This document shows positions 46,634-55,120 of a stretch of 64,000 nucleotides of DNA, one piece after another. Under the pieces are notes generated by a model, which searched no databases, was not told the origin of the DNA, and saw only the letters and a program-made list of their open reading frames with translations. Location: positions 1,674,001 to 1,738,000 of the forward strand of contig NZ_JAEKJZ010000001.1 of NCBI RefSeq assembly GCF_017309185.1, read 5' to 3'. Numbering within the stretch: the first letter of the stretch is position 1; every line of letters begins with the position of its first letter. Source of the DNA: Roseibium aggregatum (GTDB lineage Bacteria > Pseudomonadota > Alphaproteobacteria > Rhizobiales > Stappiaceae). A program made the translations under genes and the position numbers.

Positions 46634-48220
46634 TCAAAACGAAATCGCGGCACCGTCGGCGCGCGGATCGCTGGCTCCCTCCAGCGTTCCGTCCGGATGA
46701 CGCACGACCGCACCCGCATGGCCGGCAAGGTCGGAGAACGGCGCGATCGTTTCGATATCATGGCCGTGCGATTGCAGGGACTGGGCTAGCTCAGTTGCGA
46801 ACCGGCTTTCAAGCTTTAATGAGGTTGTGGCATCGCCCCAGGTCCGGCCGAGCAACCACCGGGGCGCTGTTACGGCCTCCTGAAGACCCTGGCCGAACAT
46901 CGCATAGCGCGAAAAGATCGCGGCCTGGGTCTGCGGCTGGCCTTCGCCTCCCATCGTGCCATAGGCCATCACGCGGCCGTCGGTGAGATGCGCGAGAGCC
47001 GGGTTCAACGTATGGAAGGGACGTCGGAAGGGGCCGAGTTCATTCGGTCCCGGTTCAAGCGAAAAGCCGGCGCCCCGGTTCTGAAACACGACACCGGTTC
47101 GCGGGCAGGTCAGACCGGAGCCGAATTCCCAGTAGATGCTCTGGATGAAGCTGACGACGCAGCCGTTCCTGTCGGCGGCTCCCATCCAGATCGTGTCGCC
47201 CTGTTTTGCCTCATGCGGCCAGGGCAAGGCCCTTTGCCGGTCGATCCGGGCAGCAAGTGCATCCAGAGTTTCGCTCTTCAGCCAGTCCTCGGCAGGCGTT
47301 TCCATGCGCTCGGGATCGCCCAGGCCTTCGTTTCGCAGGATGAAGGCTTGCTTGGTCGCCTCGACCAGACCGTGTATATGGTCGAAGCCTTCCGCCTGTT
47401 TCACTTTCAGCCTGTCGAAGAGCGCCAGGATGATCAGGGACGCTACTCCCTGGGTGGGCGGTGTCATGTTGAAAAGGGTGCCTGCCGACGTGTCCACCTT
47501 GAGAGGTTCGACAAATTCGGCTTCGAAGCGCTCGAAATCGGACAGTCTGAGCGGCGAGCCGGAATCTTCGAGGAAACGCGCATGGGTACGCGCCAGGCTG
47601 CCCCGGTAGTAGCTGTCCAGCCCTTCGCTTGCGAGGGTCGAAAATGTTTCGGCAAGCGCGGGCTGCTTGAAGAGGTCGAGGGCGAGCGGCGCCCGGCCGC
47701 CGGGAAGGTAGGTGTCCTCGAAACCGGGCACATCCTTGAGACCCTCCAGCTTGGCTGCCATGCAATCCGCCTGGTTGCCGGTGACGACCACGCCGTCCCG
47801 TGCATAGGCCTGAGCTGCGGCCAGAAGGTCGCCAAGCGGCAGGCGTTCGGCGGCAGGGACCAGTTCAAGAGCCCTGGACCAACCCGAAATCGTGCCGGGC
47901 ACGGTGAGCGCGGCAAGCGGTCCCCTTGCCGGAATGGTGTCTTGAAAACCGTTCCTTGCGTAGAAGTCGGGTGTTGCCAGTTCCGCGGCTCTGCCGCAGG
48001 CCGAAATCCCTACCGGAGATTTGCCCGGCTCCTGAACGATCCAGAAACCGTCGCCGCCAATGGAGTTCATGTGCGGGTAGACGACGGCAATCGTCGCGGC
48101 GGCCGCAACCATCGCTTCGATGGCCGTACCGCCCTTTGCCAGGATGTCGCGTCCGGCAAGTGCCGCGGCCTGGTGCGGTGCACTGATGCAGCCGTTCCGG
48201 CCCGTTGCGGAATGCAGCAT
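46634..48220 (-). CDS. Gamma-glutamyltransferase-family Ntn hydrolase, cytoplasmic
   Basis: A 528-residue enzyme of the gamma-glutamyltranspeptidase/acylase family. The precursor is expected to cut itself before a nucleophile Thr, here Thr343 in QGDTIWMGAADRNG, followed by VVSFIQSIYWEFGSG. The C-terminal block FHTLNPALAHLTDGRVMAYG then TMGGEGQPQTQA matches the family. Unlike E. coli Ggt it has no signal peptide (the protein opens LHSATGRNGCISAPHQAA), so it acts inside the cell. AGGAGG precedes the ATG at 48218-48220. Lying 14 bases after a TRAP permease gene, it probably hydrolyses an imported gamma-glutamyl or N-acyl compound. Confidence 0.87.
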   Translation of the reverse strand: MLHSATGRNGCISAPHQAAALAGRDILAKGGTAIEAMVAAAATIAVVYPHMNSIGGDGFWIVQEPGKSPVGISACGRAAELATPDFYARNGFQDTIPARGPLAALTVPGTISGWSRALELVPAAERLPLGDLLAAAQAYARDGVVVTGNQADCMAAKLEGLKDVPGFEDTYLPGGRAPLALDLFKQPALAETFSTLASEGLDSYYRGSLARTHARFLEDSGSPLRLSDFERFEAEFVEPLKVDTSAGTLFNMTPPTQGVASLIILALFDRLKVKQAEGFDHIHGLVEATKQAFILRNEGLGDPERMETPAEDWLKSETLDALAARIDRQRALPWPHEAKQGDTIWMGAADRNGCVVSFIQSIYWEFGSGLTCPRTGVVFQNRGAGFSLEPGPNELGPFRRPFHTLNPALAHLTDGRVMAYGTMGGEGQPQTQAAIFSRYAMFGQGLQEAVTAPRWLLGRTWGDATTSLKLESRFATELAQSLQSHGHDIETIAPFSDLAGHAGAVVRHPDGTLEGASDPRADGAAISF

Positions 48221-48234
48221 TTTGTTTTCTCCTC

Positions 48235-49560
48235 CTACCAGCCGATGGCGTCCGGCAGCCAAAGCGCCATTTCGGGAAAGGTGTAAACCAGAACGAGACC
48301 GATAATCTGCAGGAAAATGAAAGGGATCACTCCGCGGTAGATATGACTGGTCTTCAGTTCCGGCGGTGCGACGCCCTTGAGGAAGAACAAGGCCCAGCCA
48401 AAAGGAGGGGTCAGGAAGGAGGTTTGCAGGTTGACGGCAACCAGGATGGCGACCCAGGCCATGTCGACACCGGATTGATGCAGCACGGGAAGGACCAGAG
48501 GCAGGGCGATATAGGAGATTTCGATCCATTCCAGGAAAAAGCCCAGGACGAACAGCAGGACCATCAGGAAGATGAGCTGGCCGTCGAGGCCGCCCGGCAC
48601 GAAGGCAAAGGCGTCCTGAACCAGCCTTTCTCCGCCCAGGCCGCGAAAGGCCAGGGAAAACACCTGCGCGAAGATCAGGATAAAGAACACCATCGCGCTT
48701 GTGACGAAACTGTCGCGCACGACCTCGGTCATCACCCTCGCGTTCAGTCGGCCGGTGAAAAGCGCCAGCAGGATGGATCCGAACGCACCCATTCCGGCCG
48801 CCTCCGTCGGGGCGGCGACGCCACCGATGATCGAACCGAGCACAAGAAAGATCAGGGCAAGGGGAGGCAGCACGACCGTCAGCATGCGCTTCGCCAGCTC
48901 TCCTCTGGAAACCTGCCGGCGCTCTTCGAGAGGCAGGGCCGGAACTGCCTCCGGCAGGAAGAAGCCAAGCGAAATGATGTAGACGATGAACAGACCGGAC
49001 AGGAGCAGACCCGGGAGGAGGGCGGCGGCGAAGAGCGTGCCGACGGATTCCCCCATGATGTCCGCCAGGAGAATGAGGACAAGGCTTGGCGGTATGATCT
49101 GGCCGAGCGTGCCGGAGGCGCAAATCACACCGGCGGTCAGGCCCTTGTCGTAACCGCGCCGGATCAGCGGGTTCAGGGCGATCAGGCCGACCGTCACGAC
49201 GGTCGCGCCGACAACGCCCGAAGCGGCGCCCATCAGCACGCCAACCAGAACGATGGCGAGAGCCATGCCTCCACGCAGGCCGCCCATGGCCAGCCCGATC
49301 ACATCGAGCAGATCCTCCGCCATCTTGGAGCGTTCGAGCATGATCCCCATGAAGATGAAAAGCGGCAGGGCCAGCAGCGTGTAATTGGTCACGACGCCGA
49401 AAATGCGCGCCGGCAGCAGACCGAACAGGAGATCGCCGAAGCCGATGTACCCGAACACGAAGCCGCAGGCGGCAAGACAAACGGGAACGGGCAGGCCGCC
49501 GAGCAAAAGCAGAAAGAACGCTCCGATCATCACGAGCGCGAGAATTTCATTAACCGGCAT
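48235..49560 (-). CDS. TRAP transporter large permease subunit (DctM)
   Basis: A 441-residue membrane protein of normal DctM length. Family blocks: VTNYTLLALPLFIFMGIML, ASGVVGATVVTVGLIALNPL, ICASGTLGQIIPPSLVLILL, GSIIGGVAAPTEAAGMGAFG and VNLQTSFLTPPFGWALFFL. It is the sodium-coupled membrane part of the right-hand TRAP system and works with the DctQ gene 5 bases upstream and the DctP gene before it. A gamma-glutamyltransferase gene follows after 14 bases, which suggests that this system imports the substrate of that enzyme. Confidence 0.93.
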   Translation of the reverse strand: MPVNEILALVMIGAFFLLLLGGLPVPVCLAACGFVFGYIGFGDLLFGLLPARIFGVVTNYTLLALPLFIFMGIMLERSKMAEDLLDVIGLAMGGLRGGMALAIVLVGVLMGAASGVVGATVVTVGLIALNPLIRRGYDKGLTAGVICASGTLGQIIPPSLVLILLADIMGESVGTLFAAALLPGLLLSGLFIVYIISLGFFLPEAVPALPLEERRQVSRGELAKRMLTVVLPPLALIFLVLGSIIGGVAAPTEAAGMGAFGSILLALFTGRLNARVMTEVVRDSFVTSAMVFFILIFAQVFSLAFRGLGGERLVQDAFAFVPGGLDGQLIFLMVLLFVLGFFLEWIEISYIALPLVLPVLHQSGVDMAWVAILVAVNLQTSFLTPPFGWALFFLKGVAPPELKTSHIYRGVIPFIFLQIIGLVLVYTFPEMALWLPDAIGW

Positions 49561-49565
49561 CGGGT

Positions 49566-50102
49566 TCAGTATTCCCCTGGTTTCTTTTTCTTTTCATGCG
49601 GGGCCGTCGCGCCTGTGAGCTGGCGAATGAATGCGCTCAGCGACTGCAGGGCGAGCAGCAGGAAGGAGATCGGGATGGCCGCCTTGAGCAGCCAGCGGGC
49701 GGGGAGCCCACCCGGATCTGCCGACCCTTCGCCGAGCATGAACGACTGTTGGACAAAGGTGAGCGACAGATAGGCGATCACGAGGGACGCCAGCGCAAGG
49801 AGCAGAGCGCCGGTGGCGTTCACGATCCGCCGGGCACCGGGAGAAAAATGCCCGTAGAACACGTCCACCCGGACTTCCTCGCCACGATTGAGCGCATAGG
49901 GCACGCCGAACAGGGCGCCGACCGCCATCAGGTGCCACTCTGTTTCCTGGAGCGCGACCGCGCCGAACGAGACCAGGTAGCGGGCGCAGACGTTGAAGGC
50001 GATGACGAGAACCAGGGCCAGCCCCGTCCAGGCCATGATTTCGCCAATGCGGCGGACGGAGCCATCGACCCCGTCCGCCAGCCGATTGAGCATCGACATC
50101 AT
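49566..50102 (-). CDS. TRAP transporter small permease subunit (DctQ)
   Basis: A 178-residue protein with four expected membrane helices. Marks: ARYLVSFGAVALQETEWHLM then GALFGVPYALNRGEEVRVDVF, the usual DctQ turn. Its ATG overlaps the DctP stop by 4 bases (translational coupling), and the large permease starts 5 bases after its stop. A Lys-rich tail (EKKKKPGEY) ends the chain. It has little length difference from the left-hand DctQ but is clearly a separate paralogue. Confidence 0.9.
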   Translation of the reverse strand: MMSMLNRLADGVDGSVRRIGEIMAWTGLALVLVIAFNVCARYLVSFGAVALQETEWHLMAVGALFGVPYALNRGEEVRVDVFYGHFSPGARRIVNATGALLLALASLVIAYLSLTFVQQSFMLGEGSADPGGLPARWLLKAAIPISFLLLALQSLSAFIRQLTGATAPHEKKKKPGEY

Positions 50103-51184
50103 GATTTGTAGAGAACCGGCAGGAGGGGTTCCGCGGACTGCCCGGCCCAGTCGCCGTATTGTTTCTTGAAGGCCATGTAGGCGTCATGAACCTTGCGGGT
50201 CTTCGGATCGGCGGCAGCGCCTTCCTCAAGCGTTTCGGCGGTGACTTCCCGCAGTTTTGCGACGACGTCGTCCGGCAGTGCCTTGGCGATAACGCCGAAG
50301 TTGTCGACGAGGTCCTGCATGGCGGCCGCGTTGGTGGCATCGCACCAGGCGTTGCTCTCGATGTTGCAGGCCATGGCGGCGATCTTGACGATTTCCTGAA
50401 GGTCGGCGGGAAGAGTTTCCCAGGCCTGTTTGTTGATCAGGAGTTCGGTCACGTTGTTCGGCTCATGCCAGCCGGTGGTGTAGTAGTATTTGGCTGCCTT
50501 CTGAAGACCCAGCCGGCGGTCCTGATAGGGGCCGACGAATTCGGCCGCGTCGATGACGCCGCGTTCCAGCGCCGGGAAGATCTCGCCGCCCGGCAGGAGC
50601 TGGACGTTCACGCCGAGCTTCGCATAGACCTTGCCGGCCAGACCCGGAATGCGCATCTTCAGACCGGAGAAGTCTTCGACCGTATTGATTTCCTTGCGGA
50701 ACCAGCCTGTCATCTGAACGCCGGTATTGCCCATCGGGAAGGCCAGCATTCCGAGCGGCTCGTAGAGCTCGTGCCAGAGTTCGATGCCGCCGCCTTCGTA
50801 CATCCAGGCGTTGGTGCCCTTCACGTCCATGCCGAAGGGAACCGTGGTGAAATATTGCGCCGCAGGGATTTTCCCGGCCCAGAAATAGGCGTTGGCGGCA
50901 TTCATCTCCACGATGCCGTTTTGAACCGCATCGAAGCCTTCCAGGGCCGGGATCAGTTCGCCGGCAGCGAAGTGCTGGATTTTCAGCCGGCCGCCGCTGA
51001 GCGCTTCGACCTTCTTGCAGAAATCGGTCGGGCTGCCGGGGCCTTCGACATAGTAGGGCGAACCGGGACCGTAGGCGTTCGTCATTTTCCAGGAAAAGCT
51101 CGTCTGAGCCCGCACCACGGACGGCGCTGCGAGGGTGGCCGTGGCGGCGATGGCTGAGCCGGTGAGGAATTGGCGGCGTTGCAA
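50099..51184 (-). CDS. TRAP transporter substrate-binding protein (DctP)
   Basis: A 361-residue periplasmic receptor, first gene of the right-hand TRAP cluster. The signal peptide (QRRQFLTGSAIAATATLAAP) resembles a twin-arginine signal. Receptor marks are FSWKMTNAYGPGSPYY, GGRLKIQHFAAGELIPALEG, FSGLKMRIPGLAGKVYAKLG and VQLLPGGEIFPALERGVIDA. It is of the same subgroup as 43689-44753, with aromatic-rich binding segments (WHEPNNVTELL). The substrate is unknown; the gamma-glutamyltransferase in the same cluster makes a gamma-glutamyl or acylated amino compound a candidate. Confidence 0.9.
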   Translation of the reverse strand: MQRRQFLTGSAIAATATLAAPSVVRAQTSFSWKMTNAYGPGSPYYVEGPGSPTDFCKKVEALSGGRLKIQHFAAGELIPALEGFDAVQNGIVEMNAANAYFWAGKIPAAQYFTTVPFGMDVKGTNAWMYEGGGIELWHELYEPLGMLAFPMGNTGVQMTGWFRKEINTVEDFSGLKMRIPGLAGKVYAKLGVNVQLLPGGEIFPALERGVIDAAEFVGPYQDRRLGLQKAAKYYYTTGWHEPNNVTELLINKQAWETLPADLQEIVKIAAMACNIESNAWCDATNAAAMQDLVDNFGVIAKALPDDVVAKLREVTAETLEEGAAADPKTRKVHDAYMAFKKQYGDWAGQSAEPLLPVLYKS

Positions 51185-51310
51185 GGTGGATCTCCTTTGG
51201 ACGTTGATCGTGAATGTTTGTCGGTCGACACACTCGGATCAACGTCAGCAAAACGTATGCCAAACAGAAAAATAGGGAAATCTAGTATGCAAAAATATCA
51301 AGAAATCAAA

Positions 51311-51324
51311 TTTTGTATACAAAA
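51311..51324. promoter_or_regulatory. Candidate GntR (FCD) operator, TTTTGTATACAAAA
   Basis: A perfect 14-base palindrome lies in the 257-base gap upstream of the TRAP/gamma-glutamyltransferase cluster, 127 bases before the DctP start. Its core TTGTATACAA fits the known T-GT-N-AC-A pattern of FCD-type GntR regulators, and a GntR gene is in the cluster. Two weaker copies sharing GTATGC-AAA lie at about 51256 and 51284. Assignment is inference. Confidence 0.6.
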
Positions 51325-51441
51325 CTGGCAAATGCTGCCCATTGATGCGGCAGTGCAGCAAGCGAGGCTCGCGCGGCAGGGTGCGAGGAATCCTTGAGGG
51401 GACGGGCAGGGGGAAATGCGGCGACCGGCAGCTGCCAAAAA

Positions 51442-52359
51442 TCAGCTTCCGGGCGAAACTCCTTGGTCATCAGGTTCGGCGGTTTCCAGTTGCCGTTCCC
51501 GAAACACGATGAAAAGTCCGCTCAGGATGATGACGGCCGCTCCGATATAGGTCGCAAGATCGGGTATCTCATTCCAGACGAGCCAGCCAAGAGCCGTCGC
51601 CCAGATCAGAGCGGTATAGTCGAAGGGCGCCACGACGACCGCCGGGACAAGCCGCACGGCCTGGGTCATCAGGGTAACGCCGGCGGTCCCGAAAAGAGCG
51701 ATGCCGGCAAAGAGCCAAATATCCTGAGCCCGGATTTCGACCCAGACAAAGGGCAGGACCGGAGCGCAGAGCATCGCTCCGGCACCGACAAGATAGAGCA
51801 TGAGCGTCCAGACGCTTTCCCTTGGGTCGACCCAGCGGGCGCTGATCATCAGCGACGCATAGAGAAACGCGGTCGCCACCGGGAGAAGCGACGCCAGTTG
51901 AAACGTTCCGCTGCCGGGACGCACCACGATCACCACTCCCGCAAAACCGACGAGAACGGCGCTCCAGCGCCGCCAGCCGACCTGTTCTTTCAGGACCAGA
52001 GCCGAAAGGGCGGTGACGAATACCGGCGCTGCAAAGACAAGCGCGGTCGCTTCGGCAAGTCCGAGGAATGTCAGACTGGTGAAAAAGGTGGCCGCTGCCG
52101 CAACCCAGATCAGTCCGCGCACAAGATGCGCTGCCGGACGGCGGGAGACCAGCGCGCTGGGGCCGCCCATCTTCAGGGCGATCAGAACCGCGAAAGGCAA
52201 AGCGATGAGGTTGCGCAGGAAGAGGATCTGAAATGGCGAGTAGTCGGCTGCCAGCGTCTTGCCGAATGCATCGTTGACACAAAGAAGGGCCACCGCCACG
52301 CACATCATGACGATACCGGCCATTGCCTGAGATCTCGGAGCCGCCGCTGCCGGTGTCAT
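51442..52359 (-). CDS. EamA/DMT-family membrane transporter
   Basis: A 305-residue membrane protein with about ten hydrophobic segments arranged as two EamA repeats. Visible family-like segments are GIVMMCVAVALLCVNDAFGK, ILFLRNLIALPFAVLIAL, and VVVAPFDYTALIWATALGWL near the second repeat end. It is likely an exporter or importer of small metabolites, with unknown substrate. The ATG at 52359 has an AGAGGAA site; the longer frame to 52425 lacks one. It is divergent from the riboswitch-controlled cobalt unit and separate from the TRAP cluster. Confidence 0.8.
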   Translation of the reverse strand: MTPAAAAPRSQAMAGIVMMCVAVALLCVNDAFGKTLAADYSPFQILFLRNLIALPFAVLIALKMGGPSALVSRRPAAHLVRGLIWVAAAATFFTSLTFLGLAEATALVFAAPVFVTALSALVLKEQVGWRRWSAVLVGFAGVVIVVRPGSGTFQLASLLPVATAFLYASLMISARWVDPRESVWTLMLYLVGAGAMLCAPVLPFVWVEIRAQDIWLFAGIALFGTAGVTLMTQAVRLVPAVVVAPFDYTALIWATALGWLVWNEIPDLATYIGAAVIILSGLFIVFRERQLETAEPDDQGVSPGS

Positions 52360-52654
52360 GATGTGTTCCTCTTGGTTTCCTGCCGTGCAGGGAGCTGGAA
52401 TCGGTGTTCCGTCCTCTCCGGTCACGGACGACCGCTCGAGGAAGCGAATGAGGGTGCGAGGTTAAGGAAAGACCGCATCTTCCAATGCGCAAGCAAAGAG
52501 AACAAGGAGCCTGAGATGCGAACCGTCGCATGTCGCATGCGGGTTGTCGAGTGCTGCCTGACGGGTCACGTCGGGCCAAAACGGCAAACATGGATTTTCC
52601 GTGTACCGCAACACGGCAATTGACAATGGTCGCAGACTGAGTGCATCTACATGC

Positions 52655-52850
52655 ATCTTCGGTTTCCGGGACCAAGTCTGGCCCCGGGATTAAAAGGGAA
52701 CACGGTGAGGCGTACCCAACAGGGACCAAATCCGTGGCTGCCCCCGCAACTGTAAGCGGAGAGCCGGATCCGACAATGCCACTGGCGCGATGAGTGCCGG
52801 GAAGGCCGGATCAGGCGATGACCCGCAAGCCAGGAGACCTGCCGCAGATC
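52655..52850 (+). promoter_or_regulatory. Cobalamin riboswitch controlling the cobalt transporter genes
   Basis: The conserved B12-aptamer core is visible: CTGCCCCCGCAACTGTAA at 52738-52755, GCCACTGG at 52778-52785, GCCGGGAAGGCCGG around 52796-52809, and GCAAGCCAGGAGACCTGCC ending at 52843. TTGACA at 52620-52625 with CATCTA at 52644-52649 could be the promoter. Binding of adenosylcobalamin should stop expression of the downstream DUF4198-cbiMLQO genes. The start of the riboswitch is approximate. Upstream of it (52360-52654) no gene is seen. Confidence 0.93.
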
Positions 52851-53019
52851 GTCCTGACCCGTTTTCGGGAGACGGACACCGCAACCGGACGCCGGGGTGA
52901 GCGTCACGCGGTCTGGCACCAGGGACACCCCTTTCTGCTATCCGCATCCTTCCCCGACCGTCCTTTCAGTCGACCGAACCGGTTCTTCAAGTCCGGTGGC
53001 CCATTGAGAGAGACGTCAA

Positions 53020-53817
53020 ATGACACTTCGCAAGCTTGGTTTTGCTGCCCTTTGCGCGGCGACACTGTTTACTCCAATAGCCGCACAGGCCCATTTTCAG
53101 CTCGTCTACACTCCCGACGTCAACCTGCAAAAAGCCGGCGACACGCCTCTGAAACTCATCTTCTGGCATCCGTTCGAGAACGGTCATGTCATGGACATGG
53201 CCGAACCGCTCGAGTTCTATGCCGTGCACCGCGGCGAGAAGATCGACCTGAAGGACAGTCTCAAGCCGATCACCTTCACCGGCACGGAAAACGAGGCCGC
53301 CGCCTATGACGCGTCCCTGCCGGTCAAGCGCAGTGGCGACTATGTCCTCGTGGTGGAGCCGGCTCCTTATTACGAGGAAAGCGAAGACATCTATATTCAG
53401 CAGATCACGAAATCCTATCTGAACCGGAACGAGATCCCGACCGACTGGATGGAGGCGCAGGGCCTCGCCACCGAAATCCTGCCTCTGAACCGCCCGACCA
53501 ACATCGTTGCCGGCTCGACGTTCACAGGCCGGGTCCTTGCCGAGGGCAAGCCGGTGGCGGGTGCGGAGATCGAGATCGAATACATGGCCGCCGAACCGGA
53601 CATGGCCGCCAACAAGCCACTGGCCCCGAAGGCGTCGCCGATGCCGGGTGGTGCCGTCGTCGCGATCTCCGATGAAAACGGCTACTTTACCTTCGGTATT
53701 CCGAAGGCCGGGTTCTGGGGCTTCGCCGCGCTCGGTTCCGGCCCGGTCAAGGAGCACGAAGGCAAGGAACTCAGCCAGGACGCGGTCATCTGGGTGCGCG
53801 CCTATGACGTCGAATAA
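53020..53817 (+). CDS. Exported DUF4198-family protein of a cobalt/nickel ECF transporter
   Basis: A 265-residue periplasmic protein. Signal peptide 1-24 (CAATLFTPIAAQA-HF); the mature chain begins HFQLVYTP, with an N-terminal His that is common in this family. The rest is beta-rich, ending in a carboxypeptidase-regulatory-like fold (ISDENGYFTFGIPKAGFWGF). DUF4198 (NikK-like) proteins accompany ECF transporters of nickel or cobalt and may bind or present the metal. It is the first gene after the cobalamin riboswitch and 26 bases before cbiM, so cobalt is the likely metal. Confidence 0.85.
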   Translation: MTLRKLGFAALCAATLFTPIAAQAHFQLVYTPDVNLQKAGDTPLKLIFWHPFENGHVMDMAEPLEFYAVHRGEKIDLKDSLKPITFTGTENEAAAYDASLPVKRSGDYVLVVEPAPYYEESEDIYIQQITKSYLNRNEIPTDWMEAQGLATEILPLNRPTNIVAGSTFTGRVLAEGKPVAGAEIEIEYMAAEPDMAANKPLAPKASPMPGGAVVAISDENGYFTFGIPKAGFWGFAALGSGPVKEHEGKELSQDAVIWVRAYDVE

Positions 53818-53843
53818 CGCGTAACGGAACGGAGGGAAAGCCG

Positions 53844-54470
53844 ATGCATATCGTCGACGGCGCCTTGTCGACCGAAGTCCTGATCGCCGGAACGGTGCTG
53901 GCGGCCGGCGGTATTGCGCTTGGCCTCAAAAAGCTGCCGATGGAGAAGATCCCGGTAGCCGGCGTGCTCAGCGCGACCTTTTTCGTTGCGTCGCTGATCC
54001 ATGTGCCCATCGGCCCCTCCAGTGTCCATCTGATCCTGAACGGCCTTGCCGGGCTTGTCCTCGGCTGGGCCGCTTTCCCGGCGCTCTTCGTCGGGCTGCT
54101 GCTGCAAGCCGTCTTTTTCGGTTTTGGAGGCGTGACGGTCCTCGGCATCAACACGCTGAACATCGCCCTGCCGGCCGTCGCCGTGTTTTATCTTTGCCGG
54201 CACGGCATTGCCTCGCACTCGCCCGTTGTCGCCGCGATCTGGGGCGGGGTCGGCGGAGCGCTCTCGATTGTCCTGACAACGATACTGGTGGGTGCCGCGC
54301 TTGCCTTCAGTGGCGATGAATTTATCCCTGCCGCCAAGCTTGTTCTGGTGACCCATATCCCGGTGATGGCGGTCGAGGCAGTGCTGACGGGCTTTGCCGT
54401 CTATCTGGCCCGCAAGGTCAAGCCCGACCTTTTCGCGGGTGTTGAAGCTACCGCTGGAGGCGTTCAATGA
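53844..54470 (+). CDS. cbiM: Cobalt ECF transporter substrate-binding membrane subunit CbiM
   Basis: A 208-residue membrane protein that captures Co2+ (or Ni2+). It starts MHIVDGAL, where the free N-terminal Met-His pair is a metal ligand in known structures. Further marks are HVPIGPSSVHLILNGLAGL and FGFGGVTVLGINTLNIALPA. GGAGGGAAAG precedes the ATG. The last 4 bases overlap the next gene. It works with CbiL-like, CbiQ and CbiO proteins encoded downstream, under cobalamin control. Confidence 0.95.
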   Translation: MHIVDGALSTEVLIAGTVLAAGGIALGLKKLPMEKIPVAGVLSATFFVASLIHVPIGPSSVHLILNGLAGLVLGWAAFPALFVGLLLQAVFFGFGGVTVLGINTLNIALPAVAVFYLCRHGIASHSPVVAAIWGGVGGALSIVLTTILVGAALAFSGDEFIPAAKLVLVTHIPVMAVEAVLTGFAVYLARKVKPDLFAGVEATAGGVQ

Positions 54471-55117
54471 AACAGGTGACCGTCTTTGCGTTGACACTCC
54501 TTTTCCTCGGATCGGTCGGGGAACCGGCTCTTGCCCACAAGGTCATCGCCTCCGTCTTTGCCAGCGGCGGGTCTATTGAAGGCGAAATCGGGTTTTCCAA
54601 TGGCGACATGGCGGCCGGGACGCTGGTCGAGGTGTTCGACGATGAGGGCAACAAGCTCGGCGAGGTCACGACCGACAGCGACGGCTTCTTTACCTTCAAT
54701 CCTACCAAACGTGTTGTCCATGTATTCAAGGCGAACCTGGGCTCCGGGCATGTGGCCGAAGTCAGGATGGAACTCGAGGATCTTCCGGATATCGCCGGAA
54801 GCGCGCCCTCTGAAAATGCTTCGAACGATTTGGGAGCTGCTCAGGCAACGGAAATAGGCTCGTCCGCGACGATTGCGGCTGGAAATCCGGACAGCGGGCC
54901 CGGTGGGCAGATCAGCGCTGCGGCACTCAAGGAGAACCGGGAGCTGATACGCGAAATGATCCACCGGGAGATCACCCCGCTGCGCCGGGAAATCGCCGCC
55001 TACAAGGAGAAAAACGACTTTCAGACGATCCTGGGCGGTATCGGCTATATCGCCGGCTTGTTCGGTGTGGTCTTCTACCTCGCCGCGCGGCGCAAACTGG
55101 CGCAGGGGCAGGGGTAA
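54467..55117 (+). CDS. CbiL/NikL-type accessory subunit of the cobalt transporter
   Basis: A 216-residue protein with a signal peptide (1-23, ending EPALA-HK), a carboxypeptidase-regulatory-like beta domain (about 24-110), a charged helical linker (ELIREMIHREITPLRREIAA), and one C-terminal membrane helix (GGIGYIAGLFGVVFYLAARR). The mature chain starts with HK, again an N-terminal His. This type replaces the two-helix CbiN of other systems and presumably loads CbiM. It overlaps cbiM by 4 bases and is followed by cbiQ after 3 bases. Confidence 0.85.
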   Translation: MKQVTVFALTLLFLGSVGEPALAHKVIASVFASGGSIEGEIGFSNGDMAAGTLVEVFDDEGNKLGEVTTDSDGFFTFNPTKRVVHVFKANLGSGHVAEVRMELEDLPDIAGSAPSENASNDLGAAQATEIGSSATIAAGNPDSGPGGQISAAALKENRELIREMIHREITPLRREIAAYKEKNDFQTILGGIGYIAGLFGVVFYLAARRKLAQGQG

Positions 55118-55120
55118 GGC

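Noticed and set aside
48205..49773. A 522-codon plus-strand open frame opposite the DctM and DctQ genes
   Set aside because: Composition (Gln, Asp, His, Arg rich) is that of an antisense of hydrophobic membrane proteins; no family match is visible.
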